Positions 1-12,425 of a stretch of DNA of 64,000 nucleotides are shown one piece after another; position 1 is the first letter of the stretch; each line of letters begins with the position of its first letter. The translations under genes were made by a program, and so were the position numbers. Origin of the DNA: Lonicera japonica (lineage: Eukaryota > Streptophyta > Magnoliopsida > Dipsacales > Caprifoliaceae); contig CM038466.1 of assembly GCA_021464415.1 (NCBI GenBank), positions 51,060,039 to 51,124,038 of the forward strand, given 5' to 3'. The notes under the pieces were generated by a model. The model had not been told where the DNA came from and ran no database searches. It saw only the letters and a list, made by a program, of their open reading frames with translations.

Positions 1-1015
1 TCCCCCTTTAATAACTCAAAGTATCTAATCCTCCTAGAGCACCTAACTAATCCCCCATAGTCCGTCTAGAACCTCCAATTTCCACAATGCGATACACTAT
101 ACTCTTATCCATTAATATATATGTTTAGCTCTCTATCTCTCTCAATACACATAGATATATACGCTTATTTGATCTGTAGGAATTCAAAAAAACCTAAAGT
201 CAAGAACTGCTCAAGATATATTTCAAAACTATCATTGCACTTTTTGCGATTATTGACCATAGCACTATCTAATATATCAAAATTCCTAAGCTAAAATTGC
301 CATTGTGGCATTGTTCATGAAATCCCAAGATATTTACCTTGTTTAATCCCCAAATCACAATTTTCCCTTGATAGTGTATTGGGTCTTCTACCCATTCTGA
401 AAATGGCTTGCCATGTAAGAATTTATCTTCCATTCATCCAGTAAGTTATGAAGCATTATATCTTTAAATTTATTATAATGTTCAGAAAATGATGGGAAAA
501 TTTTGAAGTGCCCATCTTTTGTATTTAATGGTATATTAGGCCTCACAATTTGGTCTCCCATGCTCCGTCCTCTCTCTTGTTACAAAACACAACTTGCACA
601 AGATATGATGGTTTAAATTAAGCTTTTTTTATGTATAAAAATTCAAACCTTAAATGTTATCCACGTAATATTAATAAAAGAATATGTTTCAGGTAAGAGT
701 CCTTAGAAGTCTTTTGAGAAAAATGAAATGGCCTAATTACGTAGACTTATTAATTATATCTACATATGCGGTCTCAAGTCATTAGTGTGGTCATGAAATA
801 ACAGGTATTAGCCAAGCAGGCTTTTTTCAGTTTCTACGGTGTATTAATGCGATAAAATGTGTCAAAAATATCATGTAATAATTTGTATTCTTGTCTTCTA
901 TATTTGTTTAACAAAGCCCTAACTTGCTAACTATCTTGGAAATTGAACAAATGGAATAGAAATTTAATAAAGATGTCTCTCTCTTCATGTCAAATTTGAG
1001 ATGTGTCTCAGATTT
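1..1015. other. AT-rich non-coding stretch
   Basis: I see no coding frame, tandem repeat or recognisable element end in this stretch. It directly precedes the TG end of a long LTR at 1016 and is probably older flanking DNA. Confidence 0.4.
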
Positions 1016-3237
1016 TGTGACACTCCAAATCCCGTTTAGAGGATTTCTCCACAGGACCGATTTGTCACAAGTGTCGTACGCTGACGGCAGTTGATATTAA
1101 ATTTTATGAATAAATTTAAACTAGTTATTTTAATTAAGAAAAGTACATCTTAGATTTTTTTAAAAATTCGACATGGTTTAACGAAGACCTATATTAGTAC
1201 GAGAAATAATATAACAAAATTAACTATACCAAAGTGTGGTACATTCAACAAAATTTCGGCATGATGTAAGCATTTCCTCAATGAAATTCAATTTTGTTCA
1301 AAGTCTAAAAACTTTACGGGCAACTTTTCACTACCATAAATAAGTCTTAATGCAAATATACACTTTTCAAACTCTAAATGTCAAGGATAGCGAGTACAAA
1401 GTATCCATAGTATGACAATTATACAGCCATAAAAAAAGAAGTCTAAAATAACTATTAAATGTACAATGAAATACTTAATAAAATAACAAAGTTGATTCAA
1501 CTTCCATAGGGTATCAGAGATGTTCTAAGAAGTACTCGGACCTATCTCACGACCTCTACCTAAAACCTGTGTAGTACTTGAAAAGGAAAGATGAGGGAAC
1601 GAGCCAAACTGGCTCATTGGGAACTATGGAGAAAAGGAAATGCAATACAAAAATTATAATAAATAAAGAAATGACGAACTCAAAAAGTAATGCACAATAC
1701 TAAATTCACAATAAAATCTCGAAATTTTGAAATTTACTGTAAGTTCGCCCTAGCACACTAGCCTACCTCACGACCTGCCATAAATATGTACAATAATCCA
1801 ACCACCTCCTCCTCGACCTAATACCGGTACTAGACAAAAATACATCACATAAGCACCTCATATTACTATGGGTTAGTGCACTGCTAACTAGATTTAATAG
1901 ACACCCCATCTTACCATGGGTTGGTTCAATATATATAAATATATATAACTCATACATTTCTATACCAATGATCCAATCTCAACAATATGTCCGCCGTCAT
2001 TCGTATCTTAGTAGTAATAGTGCTCAGGGAAAATTTTATAAAACTAACAAGTGTATCCCATGTGATCTTAATAATGCTATCCATTAGATATAGGTTATCA
2101 CATGCTTAAATAATTATAAAGTTTACCTTTAATACAATTCATTGATTAATTACACAATTTACCGCTTTAATGCTAAAATTTAGTATAATAGCAGTTTTAT
2201 TTTATAATCATGTTATTATACTGAAGATGGACAACAATCTCAGATTTTTCCATGAATTTATACTTGTCTTAGTCAAAATTTCTACAATTTAGCAAAAATT
2301 AGTAAGAGTAACACTAGACCCGCTAATAACCTTATCAAACGCCTTATTCATGTTTAACCTCAAGCTTAAGTTTGATTTTATGAAGATTAACATTCTGAAA
2401 TTGGCAAATTTTGATGAAAAATATGTTATTAAACATACATGTGACGATTTTAGCGATTTCGATACCAAAATCTCAAAACAACCCATGAATACCAACATGC
2501 ACTACAATCAGCCCTTAATTCCATCATCAACAACTGATATAACAACTATATGCTCAGATTATATATATCAAGCATAAACCACATGCATGCAACGAAAAGT
2601 AAGATTTTGGTACCGATAATCTAGTATTACTACTCATACAACAATCTCCAAGGAAGGAATGAAGAAATGAAAGGAAGTTCCTACCTTAGTAACCTCTGGA
2701 CATAAATATATAACTCCTAATAGACCACCTATGGAAACCGAATGAGGAAACCGACCTCGAAATTAGATTCGCCACGTGAAAAGTGAAATATGAGATTTTG
2801 AGTCAAAATCCTTGAATTTGAGCTATGAAACCTACATATTTCTCCCTCAATCTCTCTAGAAAAGTGGATCTTGAAAATGGACTGAAATGGAGGTGAAGGA
2901 CGTTTTAAAAAATGAGTCAAAGATGGTCAATTCGTTAAAAACAATGCTGGGACCAAAATGTAAAAACTGTTCTGTCAGTTGGACCAAATTGTAAAAAAAA
3001 CCGACAGCTTGGAACAAAATGACATTTTCTCAAAACAAAAAAAGGCCGAACTAGCTCATTTCACGTCCGAATTACGATGAAACTTTCCAGAATTAATCTA
3101 ATAAATATATATGACTTCTTGAAAAAGACAGTACTTAATTCGGGGTCTAGAAGTAATCGAGGCAACAGTTAGCGCTCGATACAAATTTTAAGGTTTGAAA
3201 TCAAAATCTTCAAAAGTTTAAAATATGGAGTGTTACA
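1016..3237 (-). repeat. Long LTR of a Ty3-type element, minus orientation
   Basis: The segment begins TGTGACACTCC and ends GGAGTGTTACA, the inverted TG...CA ends expected of an LTR. Inside, near 1590-1625, is a block (gagccaaactggctcattgggaac) shared with the LTRs at about 3570, 16820 and, inverted, 10340 and 48130. Orientation comes from the copy ending at 48649, which is followed by a primer-binding site. The flanks (gattt and ggtaa) do not match, so a target duplication is absent or decayed. The family resembles the long LTRs of Del/Tekay chromoviruses; that assignment is inference. Confidence 0.6.
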
Positions 3238-3808
3238 GGTAATCCATTAAATCATTTCTCAAATAAAACTCGATCATAATCTTCATATCAATGAAAAGGT
3301 CTATTACATCAATGTAATTCTCAAAATATTAAATAATTAACTACAATTTATCACAATTAATTTTGCATGGTTTCTTTAATTACATAAACCTATTGTGACC
3401 TAAAGTTTAGTTAATACGATAGGGATTAACTTAAAATTATACAAGTGAAATCAAGTTGTCCCTCCAAGGGAGACTAACACGGTTCCAGGGTCATCAGATG
3501 TATCTAAGCTTTAATGCGCGACAAATCAATGAGCGTACCTACAAAAATGTTTTGAAAAGTGCGAGTGAGCCAAACACAAGCTCAGTGAGAACTATACAAG
3601 TTTTTCTATAAAAATACAACTAGCCTAGCACACACGTGAATACCAAAAATAATAGAAAGTCACGAGATGCATATAACTTAATTACTCCTTATATGTTACC
3701 ATATATACATATATATACACACACATATATATAGTATTATACCAGAATATTATGAACCATATATCAAAACTAGCGGTGCGTAGTATGCACAACACATGGT
3801 ATCTTGCC
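3238..3808 (-). repeat. Ty3-type LTR fragment, interrupted by the LINE
   Basis: About 3430-3610 matches the minus-oriented LTR at 16700-16870, including gcgagtgagccaaacacaag. The fragment resumes at 9535 after the LINE insertion. Neither end of this LTR copy is clear, and 3238-3400 shows nothing recognisable. Confidence 0.5.
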
Positions 3809-3825
3809 CTAAAGGAAATTAGTAT
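3809..3825. repeat. Target-site duplication of LINE (3' side)
   Basis: The 17-bp sequence CTAAAGGAAATTAGTAT is repeated exactly at 9518-9534. It lies directly next to the poly(T) run, which is the poly(A) tail of a minus-strand LINE. Confidence 0.93.
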
Positions 3826-3849
3826 TTTTTTTTTTTTATAGAACAAAAA

Positions 3850-6800
3850 TTATTTACATCTGATATGGGGAATACCTCCCTGGTCAATTTTGAGAATACC
3901 TTTTAACAGTCTAGGGACATCTTTCCACTCAAAGTAAACACACCTTTTCATCTCCATACGACCTACATTAGATAAAAAATCAGGCCCCATATTAATCTCT
4001 CTGTATATATGAACAATAGAATAATCCATTTTGGTAAGCTTTTCACAGATCTTCCTAATTTCCAGCTGAATCACCCACGGGCACCAAAGAGTCTACTTCA
4101 ATCTCAACTTGACAGCACCCTATTATCTCACACAACTGCAAACCATCCAGAAGAGCACAAGCTTCAGCCTTCATATTAGAAGTATTACCATAGAAGTTAG
4201 ATAAAGCAGCAACCAAACTTCCGCAATGATTTCTAATTAAAGCACCTCCCCCACTCAATCCCGGATTACCTTTCGAACAACCGTCAGTGTTCAATTTAAC
4301 TCGATCCTTCCCCGGAGCCGTCCATTTGATAATAGATAAAACTCCCATCCTCATTGGAGGAGCACTCTTCACAAAATCTTGAATCCATACATCATCCCCG
4401 TCAACTCGTTTTTGCACAATAGTGGAGTTAATAAGCAAGCATCAAACATAGTTCCCAATTTCTTTAATTATATGAGCTATTGACATGTTAACTCCCTCAA
4501 ATCTCCCCTTGTTTCGATTCTTCCACAGCATCCAACAAATCAGCACGGGAATAAGTGACAGCATTACTTTATGACAAGGAGACTTAATTCTAATTGGCCA
4601 CCATTCATTAACTCGAGAAACTAAGCTTAAAGATTTGCCAATAAAACCCATTCGACACTCAAAGTGCTTCCACAGAGTTTGAGCAGTTTCACTTTGCAAA
4701 AATACGTGATTATAAGTCTCATAACAGGCATTCACATAACATTTGCATTTAGAAGCTAAAGAAATACCTTTGCCTTGGACATTCTGATCAAAAGGAAGCT
4801 TATTATTCAAAGCTCTCCATATTAAAATAGACCAGTTTAGAGGAGTTGATGAGTGCCAAATTCTACTACTCAATAGTAATCTGCTCTTTTTAGTTCTACA
4901 AGAATTCCAAGCTGACGAAACAGAAAAATTACCTGTGGTGGATAGAAGCCACACACTCTTGTCATCCTCCTCATTCAAACATTGAAACATATCAAGAATT
5001 TTTATCACAATAGAAAAATCCCCAACAAAAACGTATCTCCATAATTGAGGATCCAATTGAGCTTCCCTAACATTTAATTTAATAAGATGATCAGGAGGAT
5101 CAACCAAATCAACCAACCTACCCTCAAGCAACCAATTGTCCTTCCAAAAATTGACTTCACCTTTACCAATAATCCAACCCACATAAGCCTCAGCTTGCTT
5201 TTTTAACTTTCATCACCCTAGACCACGTACTGGAACACGCAGTTGGTTTTTGACAGTCTAAAAGATGCTTCTGCTTAACATATTTACCATGCATAAAATA
5301 AGCCCATAAATATTGATTAATTCTCAAATTCCACCACAATTTATACGCAAAGGCTGAACATATATCCTCAAAACCTCTCACTCCAAGACCACCTTCTTCA
5401 GTTGGCAAGCAACATTTTCTCCAATTAACCCAATGAAATTTTTGGCCTTCTTCTCGTTGCCCCCCAAAAAAGTTAGCAAATATAGCTTCCATTCTATTAA
5501 TTATAGCTTTCGGAGGATCAAAAGCAGCTAAAATATGAACTGGCAAGCTTTGTAAGACATGTTTTATAAGAATAAGCCGACCCCCTGAAGAAAGAAGATT
5601 CCCCTTCCAGCCCGCAAGTTTCTTTTCCAGCTTAAACACAATATCATTAAAATAAACTATCTTCTTTCTGCCCACGAATAGCTGGCAGCCAAGATACTTG
5701 ATAGGAAGCGATTTTTGGGAATAACCAGTAACATCAGCCACTGTTTGAATACGAGTCGCTGCCACCTTCTCAGAAACAATGAAACAACTTTTGGATTTAT
5801 TGATACAATGACCAGATTCAACTTCATAGGCCGCAAGAAAATTCATTAACACATTCAAAGAACTCTTCGAACCATTTATAAAAATCACCACATCATCTGC
5901 AAAAGCCAAATGAGAAATAGCTGGACAACTAGAAAGGGTAGAAAAAGGCAAAAGAGTCTTGTTATTGAGCATATTGTTAAGCCCCCGACTTAGAACTTCT
6001 GAAGCAATAATAAACAAAGTAGGAGATAGAGGGTCTCCTTGTCTAACCCCCCTGGTAGATCTGAAAAAACCTTCTGCCTTGCCGTTAATAATAACCGAAT
6101 ACCAGCAATTAGAAATAATTCTCCAAATCAAATCAATCAACTGCTCAGTAAAACCAAATTGCCTTAAGACTTTCAATAAAAAGAGCCACGATAATCTATC
6201 ATAAGCTTTTGCCAGATCCAATTTAAGCACCACATTACTCCCCCTAACTTTTGCATCAATTTTTTGAAGCATTTCATGAGCAAGTAAGATATTATCCGTA
6301 ATCACTCTGCCTTTAGTAAAGCCACTTTGTTGTACAGAAATAATTTGAGGAAGAATCCCTGATAACCTATCAGAAATGATCTTAGAAACTACCTTGGCAT
6401 TAAAATTAAAAAGACTGATAGGTTGGAGATCTCCAAAGGTCTTAGGCGAATCCACTTTGGGCGCAGTCACAATCATTGTACTTGTCCAAGCTTTAGAAAA
6501 TGGCTCCCCCATAAAAAAAAGATTGAATAGCAGCAGTTAAGTCCACACCAATTATCGACCAACATTGCTTATAAAACAAACCATCAAATCCATCAGGTCC
6601 AGCAGCAGCATCCGAAGACATATCAAACACAACCTTGCGAACTTCATCAATAGAAGGTTTAACAATCAAGGCCTCATTCATACCATTAGTAATAAGACTG
6701 GGAATATTAGCCTCCACTAACGGAAAGTCCATGCACAAATTACTCCCAGCGAACTGCTCACAATAAAATTTAACTCCCTCATTACAAATATCTTGCGGAT

Positions 6801-7947
6801 TGTCAAGCCAAACACCTTCAGAATTCATAATTTTGTGAATGGTACTCTTCTTTCTTCTATAATTAGCCATCGTATGAAAAAATTTGGTATTTTTGTCGCC
6901 CTCCTGCAACCATTTAACTTTAGAACGTTGCTTCCAGAAAATCTCTTCACATACTAGCAAATTATGCAACCTATCTCTAGCTGCATTAAAATTAGCCAGT
7001 AACTGCTCATCCTCCGAATTCTCAATCTGAGTTTCAAGAATGGTCAATCTATTTTCAGCTTCAAGAATATTAGAGAAAATATTACCAAACTTCTCTTTAT
7101 TCCAAACCTTCAGCTTATGCCGCAACCTACTCAGCTTAGAGGCAAAACGAATAATAGGAGAACCATCAATCTGCTGCAACCAACTTTCCCTAACCACCTC
7201 TTTAAATTCCTTATGTCTGATCCACATATGTTGAAATCTGAAACAGCCCTGCCGATGAGTAGCATCAAACTTAAAAGAGCCAAGAAGAGGAGCATGATCT
7301 GAATTCTCTCTATTAAGATGAGAAGCTTGAATTTCAATACACAACGAAAGCCATTCAGAGTTACACAAATAACGATCCAGTCTCTGCCACATTCTTTGAT
7401 TAGATTTCTTCCAAGTATACTTACTACCCGTAAAAGCAAACTCCATTAAACCACTATCAGAAATACAGTCATTACATTCACTCATCGACGAATAATCAAC
7501 CTCTCTACCACTACACCTTTCCTCTTGACTTCGAACAATATTAAAATCTCCCCCTATAATCCAAGGACTATCATTATCAGAAATAGTTCTTAATTGATCC
7601 CATAACATTCTTCTATCCACTTTGTTACACTTAGCATAAACCGCAGAAATATGAAAAGGAACAGCAATCTCAGAGTGCGTACACGATAAAGAAACCAGCT
7701 GCTCAGAATTAACCTTCACAGAGCACTCAAAATCATCTTGCCAGAACATCCAAATTTTATTACAATCATTACTAATAGCATGAGTAAACCCCAAACTTAA
7801 TCGAAAATATTCTAACTGATGCACTCCAACCATGGGCTCCATTAAGGCTATAAAAGAAACTTTAAACATGATAATTAACTTCTTTAATCTAACAAATGTA
7901 GGAGCATTAGCAATGCCCCTCAAATTCCAGAAAAGAGTGCTAATCAT
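3850..7947 (-). pseudogene. LINE ORF2: endonuclease, RT, RNase H (broken)
   Basis: The first part (7947-6493) is an apurinic-type endonuclease that starts MISTLFWNLRG and has the GGDFN motif and an SDHAPL motif. Next (6512-5190) is the reverse transcriptase, with RQGDPLSPTLF and the catalytic FADD. Then comes a zf-RVT region (5182-4442) and RNase H (4438-3850) with NTDGCSKGNPG and an AEACALLDGL segment. The breaks are a frameshift at an 8-base A/T run (6513-6520), a frameshift at a 6-base run (5199-5204), a TGA at 4442-4444, and a frameshift near 4074-4085. The start codon overlaps the ORF1 stop in an ATGA arrangement (7947-7944), which suggests translation by stop-and-restart. The product would nick DNA and copy the LINE RNA at the target. 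Confidence 0.92.
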
Positions 7948-9443
7948 TTATATTTAGAAGCAGAAACAGCTTTAGATCTCTTCCTGGTTGCCTTCTTTCG
8001 CCATCCTCGTTTCTTTGGAGTGCCAATTTTGGGAATAGACTGCTCTAACTCCTGGATCTCCACATCTGTATGCTGTGTAATTTTCAAAACTTTATCTAAA
8101 ACTTCCTTATCTCTTTTTAACATAGCCATACCATCTTCCCTGTTAAACGTAGCATAAGTCACCCTCATATTTTGAGTAGCTCTAGGAGAAAGTCCTACCT
8201 GCAAAATGGCAGGAGGGTCTGTCTTTAAAACATGCTTAGCGTCCATTGACCACGCCATAGATTTATCATCATCCTCATCACTATCTTCCTTATCCTCAAA
8301 AGACTCCTGCATACGCACTTGATTCAATTCATTAAAAACCACTGAATCATTCAGAATTGAGTCAATCTTATCCCTACTCTCAGTAACACCACCCTTTCCA
8401 GGTAACTCAGCAAAATCCATTTGACATATCCCATTAGTTATATCTCCCCCTTTTGAAGATGAACCATGAAAAAAGTCCTCCCTAATGATGATTCCCTTAT
8501 TCAAATAATTGTTACTCATATCTAAATGCTTCAAATTGTCCTTCGAAAATGTAGATAATGGTTGTTTCCCCTCCCTTCTCTGAACCACCCTCCATTCATT
8601 CTTATTTGCTTCCTGAACTCGAGACAAAGCACCACCTCTGCTCTCTTCAATATTCCCATCTTTAACTTCATTAATCTTTTCCTTCCCTTCAGTATGACCA
8701 TCCTTCGTCAACTGATCAAATCTACATTCAGAAACGGTGTGTCCTTGTTTAAAGCAATTAGAACAATATTTAGGGATTCGCTCATATTGAACTTCTTGCC
8801 AAAAACCAGTCTCACCACTTCCAATCCAGATTCTAGAGGGAAATTTCTTTAAAAGGTCAATTTCAATACACAGTCTAGCCACACTAGGACGTGAGAGATT
8901 TGTAGTGGCAGCATCCAATCTCATTGGAACACCAATTGTACGCCCTATAGAGAACAGACTTGATTTCGCAAAGAAATGAACAGGAAGAAAAGGAAAATTT
9001 ACCCAGATTGGCGCAATTGATGTCTCAGAGTCAACTCGAAAATCCGGAGTCCATTTGAATACCCGCATCGGATAACTCCTCAAATACAATAGTTCCCTGA
9101 GCCAAATTCTATGATAGTCTTCCTCATTACTGAAACGAAGAAGTACATGTTTATTGTCCAACAATCCTGCACTAAACGTCGATTTAAGACCAAATGCCTC
9201 CAAGATAGTACGAATATCCGATATCGGTGGCCTACCATGAGAGAACTTCCCAACCAACGAAAATTTGAAGGGGGATGATAAACAAGCGACCTCCTCATCA
9301 GAGAAAAATAATGATGGCTCCCCTCTATGAGTACCAGGTGATTTCAATGGAATCTCAAGTGAACTACCAGTATTACCAAGCACATCTGCAAAAGATTTAG
9401 GTAAAACAGATGACGAACCTACCATCGGCGGTGGATCCATCAA
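7944..9443 (-). CDS. LINE ORF1, gag-like RNA-binding protein
   Basis: This open frame of 499 residues runs from ATG at 9443 to TGA at 7944. Residues from about 55 to 200 resemble the DUF4283 domain found in plant LINE ORF1 proteins (FSLVGKFS, then a region with PIWVNFPFLPVHFF). It is followed by a CCHC zinc knuckle of form CX2CX4HX4C (YCSNCFKQGHTVSEC). The C-terminus is basic (KKRGWRKKATRKRSK), and an acidic stretch (EDKEDSDEDDDK) precedes it. Proteins of this type bind the element RNA and form the ribonucleoprotein particle. The frame is intact, unlike ORF2. Confidence 0.88.
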   Translation of the reverse strand: MMDPPPMVGSSSVLPKSFADVLGNTGSSLEIPLKSPGTHRGEPSLFFSDEEVACLSSPFKFSLVGKFSHGRPPISDIRTILEAFGLKSTFSAGLLDNKHVLLRFSNEEDYHRIWLRELLYLRSYPMRVFKWTPDFRVDSETSIAPIWVNFPFLPVHFFAKSSLFSIGRTIGVPMRLDAATTNLSRPSVARLCIEIDLLKKFPSRIWIGSGETGFWQEVQYERIPKYCSNCFKQGHTVSECRFDQLTKDGHTEGKEKINEVKDGNIEESRGGALSRVQEANKNEWRVVQRREGKQPLSTFSKDNLKHLDMSNNYLNKGIIIREDFFHGSSSKGGDITNGICQMDFAELPGKGGVTESRDKIDSILNDSVVFNELNQVRMQESFEDKEDSDEDDDKSMAWSMDAKHVLKTDPPAILQVGLSPRATQNMRVTYATFNREDGMAMLKRDKEVLDKVLKITQHTDVEIQELEQSIPKIGTPKKRGWRKKATRKRSKAVSASKYK

Positions 9444-9517
9444 TCAGTACGTTAGGTTTCCATCGCACATAACTTCAAGGGATTTGTCTTGTCTTACCAC
9501 TTTCATTTTAGAATCTC

Positions 9518-9534
9518 TAAAGGAAATTAGTATA
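9518..9534. repeat. Target-site duplication of LINE (5' side)
   Basis: This is the exact second copy of the 17-bp sequence at 3809-3825. Confidence 0.93.
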
Positions 9535-10020
9535 CGTAAACTATATACGTAAAATAGTATCCAAATCCAACCAAAGGATAATAAACAAGTATACGAACCT
9601 ATATTTCCACCATATTATATGTCATCCCATAGGATTTATATCTTACTTTCCATGGCTAGAACCATGAGGCAAGAAAGCTCAAAGATAAAATTGTCCTTCA
9701 AGGATGTATAGTCAATCATCTAGGGTTTAAATATAATGTACACAGTCGATAGTCCCCCATGGGCTCCCATAGCGGGGACCCCTTACTACGGTCCACCTAG
9801 TGGTTTGCCCCTAAGGCTATGTAACTCATGTAGCCATACAGGGTAGTAGCATACTCTATGCTTTGGTAGGGGAAACTTGCAATGTGGCATACTTTGTGTT
9901 GGATATGAAATAGACATTTAAGACAGGATTAATGCCTACGATTATTTTATGACTATACCTATGGTTGGTAATTTCATTTACTTGGTTCTTGGTAGCGAAG
10001 GAGGGGAACCATGTGAGGCG
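9535..10020 (-). repeat. Ty3-type LTR fragment, continuation after LINE
   Basis: It resumes the LTR broken at 3825. The block around 9735-9830 (cccatgggctcccatagcgg) matches 17220-17300 of the solo LTR. A local duplication with period about 134 bp begins near 9901 and 10035 (ggatatgaaatag, ggatatgagatag). Confidence 0.5.
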
Positions 10021-10850
10021 GATACTTTATTGTCGGATATGAGATAGAAAGTTGAGACGGGATTAGTGCCCACAATTATTTTTTTTACTATACATGTGGT
10101 TGATAATTTTGTTTACTTGGATCTTAGTACATAAGTTGTATTTCTTGGGGCACGTGGCTTGCATAACATTTACTACTAGTTTCATATATGTTTTCGTGGC
10201 TCCTAGGAGTAGTACTTATTATATATGTTTATGTCATACATAAGAACTATGTGCTCATTTATGATTCTTTACCCTTTTTTTCTATTATGGCACGATGCAT
10301 GTGTATTTTAATGTACAAAATCCATATAGTTTCCATTGAGCCCATGTTTGATCAACTCCCATTTTTCAAACCAGTTTTGTAGGTACGACCTCGGGATGGC
10401 ATGAGTATTGAGTCTAGATGCCTTTGATGACCTCAGGCACATAGTAGTCGTCCATGGTTGGAGAAAACTTACGTTATTTGGTCTTAGTAATTTTGAACCA
10501 TTTGTAAAATTCAAATTTAATTTTATCATATTGTATTAAAGACCTCACTCTGAATTTCATAATCAAAGCTATATTTAGAGATTAAAAAACGTGTTGTACT
10601 ATTAATAATTGTTCTACGAAAGCATTGTTGGATTTATTTTAAACAAGCATAGGTTTGACATAATAACGAAAATGCTTTTACTCATGCATTCTTCTTCGAT
10701 GAGTGATACCGAAAATGTTTTAATTAAATGGAATTTAACACCACGAACCACCGTTGTCAGTGACAGCATCCGTGATTAACCGAATACCAGAGGTATAAAC
10801 CTTATAACGGGATTTGGTGCATAACATGTCACACACCGATTTTCAAGAAG
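10021..10850 (+). repeat. Ty3-type LTR 3' part, plus orientation
   Basis: The segment 10330-10440 has the same block order as 48120-48230 (ttccattgagcccatg, a caaaccagtttt motif, then ggtacgacctcgggatggc). The terminal block around 10770-10815 (gtgattaaccgaataccagaggtataaacc) resembles the LTR end at 48595-48649. It therefore faces the fragment at 9535-10020 in inverted order. The exact end is not visible. Confidence 0.5.
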
Positions 10851-11761
10851 TGATTAATAAAATTTAAGTAAAATAGAGGGATTTTCACATAGAATATAAA
10901 AAATATTCTATTTTATGATTTAAGTACAAAATAAAACAATAAAAACTCCTTTAAAAGATCAAAAAAAGTAGGTAAGTCTTTTAAAATCATTGGCCAGAGG
11001 AAATCTACATCCTAACTATCCCACCATTAAAGAATAATTACAAGTAATCGTACAAAAATTTTTGAACATAAAAATAAATAGAAATGCTTCAATTCCACAA
11101 TTTCAATACTTAACATTCATCGTCATCAGATCTTCCAAAACAAAGCTCGGTGGTGGGTAAGCCATAAAGCCAAATAGGTTCATCGATAATACTTAAGTTA
11201 ATTGGTGAGAAGCATATATATAAACAAGCAATAATAATCAATGACTGATAAAACAAAGAGAAAACAAAATATCAAATTTGATTGGAAGATATCAATAATC
11301 AAGCACATATAAATCAAAACATGAATCTACATAACATAATTTTGACATAATGAAAATGAATAGACACTCATGAAGTATCCTCACCTACCTTAAATTGACG
11401 GTGAAAGTAAATCGTACGTGCAAGCCTTTTGTACTTTTTCCTTCCTATTCTCTGCAGAGAGTTTGTTTTTCTCTTCTTTGTTTTTTTCATTTCTCTTCAA
11501 ACCCCTTATGCAATTAACAAAATATGTACACTTATATATATATATATATCTAGACTACATTAGAACACTAATATTTATATATGTAAAAAATTCAAAGTCA
11601 AAATAATAGCTAAGTTAAATAAATATGGCAACAAGAGATAATATCTACAAAATGGTCAATCAATCAAAGTCAAATTTCAAAATAAATCAAATTGTAAATT
11701 ATCTAACTTTCCTTATCTAATTCTTCACTTTTCTCAAAATAAATGAACAAAATATTGAAAA
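10851..11761. other. AT-rich stretch, possible decayed LTR
   Basis: Near 10827 the sequence tgtcacacaccgattttc resembles the start of another long Ty3 LTR, but I cannot trace it. A (TA)n run lies at about 11533-11550. No coding region is seen. Confidence 0.3.
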
Positions 11762-12412
11762 ATGGGGTTTGATTGAAAAAGTTTTCTGAAAAAGAACTAA
11801 GGAATAATATTTTTGTAGATTTATTTGACCAAAGTCTAAAAGGAGTGCAAAGTTAACTTTGCAGTAATTTTTTTTTATGGAATCATCCAAAATTAAGTTT
11901 GCACTATGTTTTTTTAGCATATTATTATAAATAAGTGTTCAATTGACGATACTTTATAATAATTTCATCAAATTACATATTTTGTACCATTATTAATAAA
12001 ATACATTACTATAAAACTCATTTATTAATAAAATACACATGATAATTTTTTTGGGGTTATGCAAAGTTAAGTTTGCACTCCTTGTTTTCTATAACATTAC
12101 TATGTATTTGAGTTTATTTGTCGTTGCTAGAGTATTATATGAAACATAAGAATATATTTGTTAAAAAAATATAAAGACACCATGCAAAACAAATTTGTAT
12201 TAAATTTTTTGGATTGCAAAGTTAAGTTTGCACAAAACACAATTTTATGCAAAGTAAAGTTTACACAAAATACAATTCTGGTCAAACCCCTCATTTTAAA
12301 AAACAATTAATAAATAGTCCCTTATTTTAGCAACATAATAAAAACTAGGTTCTTATTTCAAAAAATTATTATTTGCTAGATTTTTTGTGAAAAATATGGC
12401 CATACAAGACTT
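11762..12412. repeat. Palindrome-rich dispersed element, copy 1
   Basis: It is homologous to 50668-51335 along its length. Each copy carries the 18-bp perfect palindrome TGCAAAGTTAACTTTGCA (here 11846-11863). Several near-palindromic variants TGCAAAGTTAAGTTTGCA also occur (12060-12077, 12215-12232), with a weaker one at 12248-12265. The outer ends are roughly inverted (ggggtttg... and ...caagactt). No coding frame is present. It is most likely a non-autonomous DNA element, but the class is unclear. Confidence 0.55.
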
Positions 12413-12425
12413 TTTACCCCATTTC

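Larger units (their letters stand above)
3826..9517 (-). mobile_element. Full-length L1-type LINE, minus strand
   Basis: This 5.69-kb non-LTR retrotransposon lies between 17-bp perfect target duplications. On the minus strand it has a short 5' region (9517-9444), ORF1 (9443-7944), ORF2 (7947-3850) and a tail that appears as 12 T at 3826-3837. ORF2 order is endonuclease, reverse transcriptase, zf-RVT and RNase H, as in plant L1 elements that acquired RNase H. ORF1 is open, but ORF2 has three frameshifts and one stop, so this copy cannot move unaided. The exact duplication and open ORF1 suggest a fairly recent insertion. It landed in an LTR fragment that continues at 9535. Confidence 0.93.

Noticed and set aside
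2350..2577. 75-codon frame in the first LTR
   Set aside because: It lies in LTR sequence with low-complexity, AT-rich codon use and no homology I recognise.
1016..3237. A target duplication around this LTR
   Set aside because: The five bases on each side (gattt, ggtaa) do not match, so I did not call it a clean solo LTR.
5959..6204. Plus-strand frames inside the LINE
   Set aside because: They are shadows of the minus-strand reverse transcriptase gene.
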